Assembly (NCBI GenBank): GCA_049509915.1
Contig: JBEKZL010000019.1
Coordinates: 13,007 to 77,006 of the forward strand
Direction of reading: 5' to 3'
Origin: JBEKYD01 sp049509915
GTDB lineage: Bacteria > Acidobacteriota > Terriglobia > Bryobacterales > Bryobacteraceae
DNA length: 64,000 nt
Part shown: positions 60,056 through 64,000 of the stretch, piece after piece
Layout of the letters: every line of letters begins with the position of its first letter
How positions within the stretch are numbered: the stretch's first letter is position 1
Program-made: the position numbers and the translations under genes
The notes under the pieces: generated by a model
What the model saw: only the letters and a program-made list of their open reading frames with translations
Told to the model about the DNA's origin: nothing
The model's database searches: none

Positions 60056-62599
60056 GTGGGACCGCGCAAGACGGATATTTTTGTGCTGCATCAGATGAAA
60101 CGCGGGCTCAAGCGGCTCATCAGGCTTAGCGGTAAGAGCGATCGGAAAGTGGTTGCGGTGTTCGGACCGGACCCGGCGAGTTGTGATTCTCTCGTCCGGC
60201 ACGTAAGGCAGGGAAGCCGGGGTATCCCCATCTGGCTGTTTACTACCTCAGTCCCGGCCGAGGAAACCTCGGCTTTGTGCGAACGGGTGCTTGTGGAGCG
60301 TGGTTCGCTAGCGCTACTGCTGAGGGCCGAGCGCGATCTGTGGGCCTGCTGGGTGGCTCTGACGGCAGGTGCGTGGAACGGCCGGCACGGCCAATGGCCT
60401 CTGAAGCTGGCGCCGCTCGTCGTCCCGCCCTTCCGCGGCGTGCTTCTAAACCGCCATGGAGATTTCTTTCCGGCTTCACGGGCCGCGATTGCCCGGTATC
60501 TGCGGCACAGCTTGCGAGAAGCGCTCGATTTCGGCTGGCAGCGCGCCACGGATTTCTGGGCTCTGGCGACGGCACACGCCTGGCGCTCCGCACCTGTCAC
60601 ACGTTCCAAGGATGTAGCGGTCGCCGTGGCGCTCGGCGCGGCTTCCTCGCTGCTGAAATGGTGCGGGTATCCGCAGCGCCGTGTTTTTGGGCTGCTCGAT
60701 GGCGGCGGCCGGCTGCGCCTCGCGGTTCCGCAGGTTTGCGGCCCGGAATCCGGCGATGGCATAGACGTCTTCCCGGCGCCCGCCGAATGGAACGCAGCCC
60801 GTTTCGACCAATTCGTGCGCGCCTCCACCGGGCGCTGGCTGCTGTGGCGGCAGGATGGCGAACCGGCGCCGGATTGCGATGCCCTGTTGCGGCTGGCGGC
60901 TGATCCGGGGACTTTTGCGGTTTCCCTGCAAACCCATCATCGCGGCTGGAAACCCTGCCTGATGCCCATGGCGCCGTTTCGCAGGCTGCAGCCGGGCGAG
61001 CACTCGCGCTTGCTGGCACCTCTCGCCGGCACTATGCTGGTGGACCGGCGGAAACTGCTGGCGCTCGGTATTCCGAGTTGCAGTCTTGCCGGCACTACCT
61101 GGCTGACCTTGTTCTGGAAGGCAGCCGCCGCCGGCTGGTCCTCCTACAGCCTGGGCAGCGAGAGTGGCTCCGCCCAGCTACCCGATCTTCCGATGGAGGA
61201 AACCGCCTGCGCGGCGCGCATTCTGACAAGCCGTCGTCTGCGGCGCCTCGGGCCGCGCGATGGAGCCCTCGCTCGCGGCACGATAGCCACCAGGCACGCA
61301 TTGCCGGCGAGCGCCGAGCCTACCGACGGCCGTCCCAAGGTCCTCCTGGTGACGCCCTTCCTGCCCTACCCGTTGGCTCACGGCGGTGCGGTGCGCATTT
61401 ATAATCTCTGCCGAGCACTTTCCGGCCGGGTGGACTTCGTGCTGGCCGCCATCCGCGAACAGGGCGAGTTTGTTGATTACCCGAAGCTGCAGGAGGTCTT
61501 CCGCCAAGTCTACGTAGTGGACATGGACGAAGCAGCTTCCGGGGGCCGAGGCCTGCCGCGTCAGGTCCGGCACCACCAGTCGCGCAGTTTGCGGGCCTTG
61601 ATCGCCCATCTGGCCGGCACCTTTCAGCCCGACCTGCTGCAAATCGAATACACCCACCTGGCCCACTTCCGCGACGCCGCGCCCCAACTGCCGGCGATCC
61701 TGGTGGAGCACGACATTACATTTCAGCTCTATCGTCAGTTGCTCGAAAGCCAACCGGGCCGCGAAGCCCGCCGCGAATACGAGCGGTGGCGCGCCTACGA
61801 AAGCCACTGGCTGCGAGCCGTTGACGGTGTTTGGACCGTGTCGGAAGAAGACCGCCGGGCCGCCATCGCCGAGGGCGCTCGTCCGTCGGCCGTGTTCGCG
61901 GTCCCCAACGGCGTGGACATTGCCCGCTTCGTGCCGCGCCGGGAGCCGCCAGCTTCGCCCCTGGACGCCGCGCCCGAAATCCTTTACGTCGGTTCGTTCC
62001 GCCACCTGCCCAACATCCTGGGGTTCGAAAACCTGCGCCGCGGGGTGATGCCGCTGGTCTGGCAGCGCTTCCCCGAGGCCCGCTTGCGCGTGGTGGCCGG
62101 CCCCGAACATGAAAGCTTCTGGAAACGCTTCGCTCCGGCCGGGGCTTTAGCTGGTCTCGACCCGCGGATTCGGGTTCACGGTTTTGTCTCCGATTTGCGC
62201 CCGCTCTACGCCGAAGCCACCGCGGCCGCCATTCCGCTGGCGGTTTCGGCCGGCACCAATATCAAAGTGCTGGAAGCGATGGCGTGCGGCAAGGCCATCG
62301 TCACCACTCCGGTGGGCTGCGCCGGGTTGGGCCTCACCGATGGGCGGGAAGCGCTGATTCGGACCGGCCCCGCCGAGTTCGCCGCGGGCTTGTGCGAAGT
62401 GCTGGCTTCCCCCTCCCTGCGCGAGCGGTTGGCGGGCGCGGCCCGGGATACCGCCGAGCGGCGGTACTCCTGGTCTGCCATCGCCACCGAGGCGGAGCGT
62501 AGCTACCGCGCGCTGGTCCAACAAGCGCCTCGTGCGCTGGCGGCCTCGCCGACACTTGCCGCGGCCGTCGCCGGGGCGCTTCCCGATTTGCCCTTCTGA
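60056..62599 (+). CDS. Large GT4-type glycosyltransferase with uncharacterised N-terminal half
   Basis: An 847-residue protein. The C-terminal half (residues about 420-830) is a GT-B glycosyltransferase of family 4 type: VLLVTPFLPYPLAHGGAVRI, VFAVPNGVDIARFVPRR, LYVGSFRHLPNILGFENL, VHGFVSDLRPLYAEATAAAI and EAMACGKAIVTTPVGCAGLG. The N-terminal half (GPDPASCDSLVRHVRQGS, WLLWRQDGEPAPDCDALLR, TFAVSLQTHHRGWKPCLMPM) may be a second, GT2-like transferase or a binding domain; I do not recognise it. GTG 60056 is the frame start; ATG 60095 is an alternative. It is adjacent to glgX but its sugar is unknown. Confidence 0.72.
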   Translation: MGPRKTDIFVLHQMKRGLKRLIRLSGKSDRKVVAVFGPDPASCDSLVRHVRQGSRGIPIWLFTTSVPAEETSALCERVLVERGSLALLLRAERDLWACWVALTAGAWNGRHGQWPLKLAPLVVPPFRGVLLNRHGDFFPASRAAIARYLRHSLREALDFGWQRATDFWALATAHAWRSAPVTRSKDVAVAVALGAASSLLKWCGYPQRRVFGLLDGGGRLRLAVPQVCGPESGDGIDVFPAPAEWNAARFDQFVRASTGRWLLWRQDGEPAPDCDALLRLAADPGTFAVSLQTHHRGWKPCLMPMAPFRRLQPGEHSRLLAPLAGTMLVDRRKLLALGIPSCSLAGTTWLTLFWKAAAAGWSSYSLGSESGSAQLPDLPMEETACAARILTSRRLRRLGPRDGALARGTIATRHALPASAEPTDGRPKVLLVTPFLPYPLAHGGAVRIYNLCRALSGRVDFVLAAIREQGEFVDYPKLQEVFRQVYVVDMDEAASGGRGLPRQVRHHQSRSLRALIAHLAGTFQPDLLQIEYTHLAHFRDAAPQLPAILVEHDITFQLYRQLLESQPGREARREYERWRAYESHWLRAVDGVWTVSEEDRRAAIAEGARPSAVFAVPNGVDIARFVPRREPPASPLDAAPEILYVGSFRHLPNILGFENLRRGVMPLVWQRFPEARLRVVAGPEHESFWKRFAPAGALAGLDPRIRVHGFVSDLRPLYAEATAAAIPLAVSAGTNIKVLEAMACGKAIVTTPVGCAGLGLTDGREALIRTGPAEFAAGLCEVLASPSLRERLAGAARDTAERRYSWSAIATEAERSYRALVQQAPRALAASPTLAAAVAGALPDLPF

Positions 62600-62681
62600 A
62601 CCCTGCGGGGCTTTAAGTCCGCTGCCCGGCTCCCTTTCTCCCTTAAACCGGCCCCGGCCCCTGTTACAGTAGGGGAGGGAC

Positions 62682-64000
62682 ATGTCGCGCACGATTCTTC
62701 CTGGAAAGCCCTATCCCCAAGGTGCTACGTGGGATGGTACCGGCGTCAATTTCTCCTTGTATTCGGAGCACGCGGCCGGTGTGGATTTATGTCTTTTCGA
62801 CGACGTCGGGTCGGCTGCCACGGAAACTATTTCCCTCCGCGAATGCACTGGCTTCGTGTGGCACGCCTACCTGCCGGGCGTTAAGCTGGGCCAACTCTAC
62901 GGCTATCGGGTGTTCGGTCCCTACGATCCCGCCCGCGGCAACCGCTTCAATCCCGCCAAGCTGTTGCTCGATCCTTATGCCAAGGCGCTTGCCGGCCCTA
63001 TCAACTGGGACGCGCCGGTCTTCGGCTATACTCCCGACGGCGCCGGCGCCGATTTGACCGCCGATCATAACGACGACGCCTGGGGCATGCCCAAGTGTGT
63101 CGTCACCACCTCCCATTTCGATTGGGAAAACGACCGGCCTCCCCTCACCCCGCTCCACGATTCCGTCATCTACGAGTTGCACGTCAAGGGTTTTACCGCC
63201 TTGAATCCGGATATTCCAAAGGAGCTGCGCGGCACATACGCCGGCCTGGCGCACCCCGCCTCCATCGAATATCTCAAGAAGCTCGGCATTACCGCCGTCG
63301 AACTGATGCCGGTGCATGAATTCGTGGACGACAAGCACTTGGTGGATCTCGGTCTGCGCAATTACTGGGGCTACAACTCCATCAACTTCTTCGCCCCCGA
63401 CGCGCGCTACGCCGCCGGCTACCACGGCGAGCAGATCGGCGAATTCAAGGCCATGGTCAAGGCGCTGCACCGCGCCGGCATCGAAGTCATCCTCGACGTG
63501 GTCTACAACCACACCGCCGAAGGCAACAACCTGGGGCCGACTCTCAGCTTCAAGGGCATCGATAACGCCACCTATTATCGCCTCATGCAGGACAGTCAGC
63601 GTTTCTATCTGGATTTCACCGGCACCGGCAATACCCTCAACGTGCGCCAGCCGCAGGTCCTTAAGCTCATCATGGACAGCCTGCGCTACTGGGTTCAGGA
63701 AATGCACGTGGACGGCTTCCGTTTCGACCTGGCCGCTTCCCTGGCGCGCGAACTCCACGCCGTCGACCGCCTGTCCGCCTTCTTCGACATCATCAATCAG
63801 GACCCGGTAGTCTCCCAGGTGAAGCTCATCGCCGAACCCTGGGACGTGGGCGAAGGCGGATACCAGGTGGGTAAGTTTCCCACCTTGTGGGCCGAGTGGA
63901 ACGGCAAGTATCGCGACTGCATGCGCCGCTTCTGGAAGGGGGACCACGGCATCCTGGCCGAATTGGGCTACCGCCTCACGGGCTCGAGCGACCTCTATCA
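62682..64000 (+). CDS. glgX: Glycogen debranching enzyme GlgX/TreX (3' end outside window)
   Basis: The first 439 residues of a glycogen debranching isoamylase. The N-terminal carbohydrate-binding domain starts [20 protein letters not shown]. The GH13 barrel follows: [73 protein letters not shown] (nucleophile Asp) and [18 protein letters not shown] (acid Glu). The frame is open at the right edge. AGGGGAGG lies just before ATG 62682. It removes alpha-1,6 branches from glycogen or limit dextrins; other glycogen genes are not in view. Confidence 0.95.
   Translation, partial: MSRTILPGKPYPQGATWDGTGVNFSLYSEHAAGVDLCLFDDVGSAATETISLRECTGFVWHAYLPGVKLGQLYGYRVFGPYDPARGNRFNPAKLLLDPYAKALAGPINWDAPVFGYTPDGAGADLTADHNDDAWGMPKCVVTTSHFDWENDRPPLTPLHDSVIYELHVKGFTALNPDIPKELRGTYAGLAHPASIEYLKKLGITAVELMPVHEFVDDKHLVDLGLRNYWGYNSINFFAPDARYAAGYHGEQIGEFKAMVKALHRAGIEVILDVVYNHTAEGNNLGPTLSFKGIDNATYYRLMQDSQRFYLDFTGTGNTLNVRQPQVLKLIMDSLRYWVQEMHVDGFRFDLAASLARELHAVDRLSAFFDIINQDPVVSQVKLIAEPWDVGEGGYQVGKFPTLWAEWNGKYRDCMRRFWKGDHGILAELGYRLTGSSDLY

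Noticed and set aside
1..64000. CRISPR array, restriction-modification, retron, CBASS or other defence cluster
   Set aside because: No regular direct repeats, no cas genes and no complete defence genes were recognised; the VapC and group II pieces are relics.

Overview
The window looks like chromosomal DNA of an Acidobacteriota member close to Bryobacterales/Solibacter. The evidence is lineage-typical families: an ADOP-type permease with its PadR regulator (54.6-57.6 kb), a stand-alone Solibacter C-terminal domain of the TIGR03437 type (28.1-28.8 kb), three very large Oar-like TonB-dependent receptors with carboxypeptidase-regulatory N-terminal domains (one broken), an FG-GAP/ASPIC-UnbV protein, and many Tat-secreted enzymes. 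The DNA is GC-rich and gene-dense, and no plasmid, phage or CRISPR array is evident. All assignments come from reading the sequence by eye; no database search was run.

Layout. 0-6 kb: an exopolysaccharide block (undecaprenyl-phosphate sugar-phosphate transferase open at the left edge, beta-helix protein, polysaccharide deacetylase, a kinase-like protein with no catalytic residues, a GNAT fusion), followed by a frameshifted DUF5597-type glycosidase remnant. 6.7-9.2 kb: a Tat-exported DUF362 protein and an unknown partner. 9.4-16.5 kb: an IclR regulator, an Oar-like receptor and two tandem Tat-tagged enolase-superfamily enzymes, which looks like a sugar-acid uptake and degradation locus with its own promoter and palindromes. 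16.6-22.9 kb (minus strand): a CRTAC1 protein, a TPR protein and a disrupted Oar-like receptor. 22.9-24.6 kb and 27.0-31.1 kb are decayed mobile-DNA zones. They hold two related pseudogenes, HTH and zinc-ribbon relics, an inverted pair of about 97 bp sequences, a tyrosine integrase beside tRNA-Arg(TCT), a second integrase stub beyond the tRNA, and the domain V/VI end of a group II intron. Between them (24.7-27.0 kb) is a redox group with a seven-heme cytochrome c and a Tat-exported aldo/keto reductase.

31.2-38.3 kb resembles a plant-polysaccharide (pectin/rhamnogalacturonan-like) locus: two beta-propeller proteins, an alpha-L-rhamnosidase stub, a GH105-like hydrolase, an MFS sugar porter and a GH2 enzyme. 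38.4-43.1 kb carries signalling genes: a receiver-like protein, a membrane-anchored JAMM protein divergent from a cdaA-ybbR (c-di-AMP) pair. 43.2-49.2 kb has a sulfatase, an SGNH-like secreted protein and the third Oar-like receptor. 49.3-54.4 kb is housekeeping: RNase R, purC, cvpA, a small Fis-type HTH protein and a phosphoglycolate-phosphatase-like HAD protein. 54.6-64 kb has the PadR-ADOP pair, a TMTC-like membrane TPR protein, a large GT4 glycosyltransferase and the start of glgX, open at the right edge.

The most unusual items are the JAMM-transmembrane fusion divergent from cdaA, the kinase C-lobe relic in the exopolysaccharide block, the tandem Tat-tagged enolases with a promoter-embedded palindrome, the near-leaderless PadR operator/promoter, the tRNA flanked by two integrases, and the group II intron end. 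I found no complete, clearly novel multi-gene system; these are leads.
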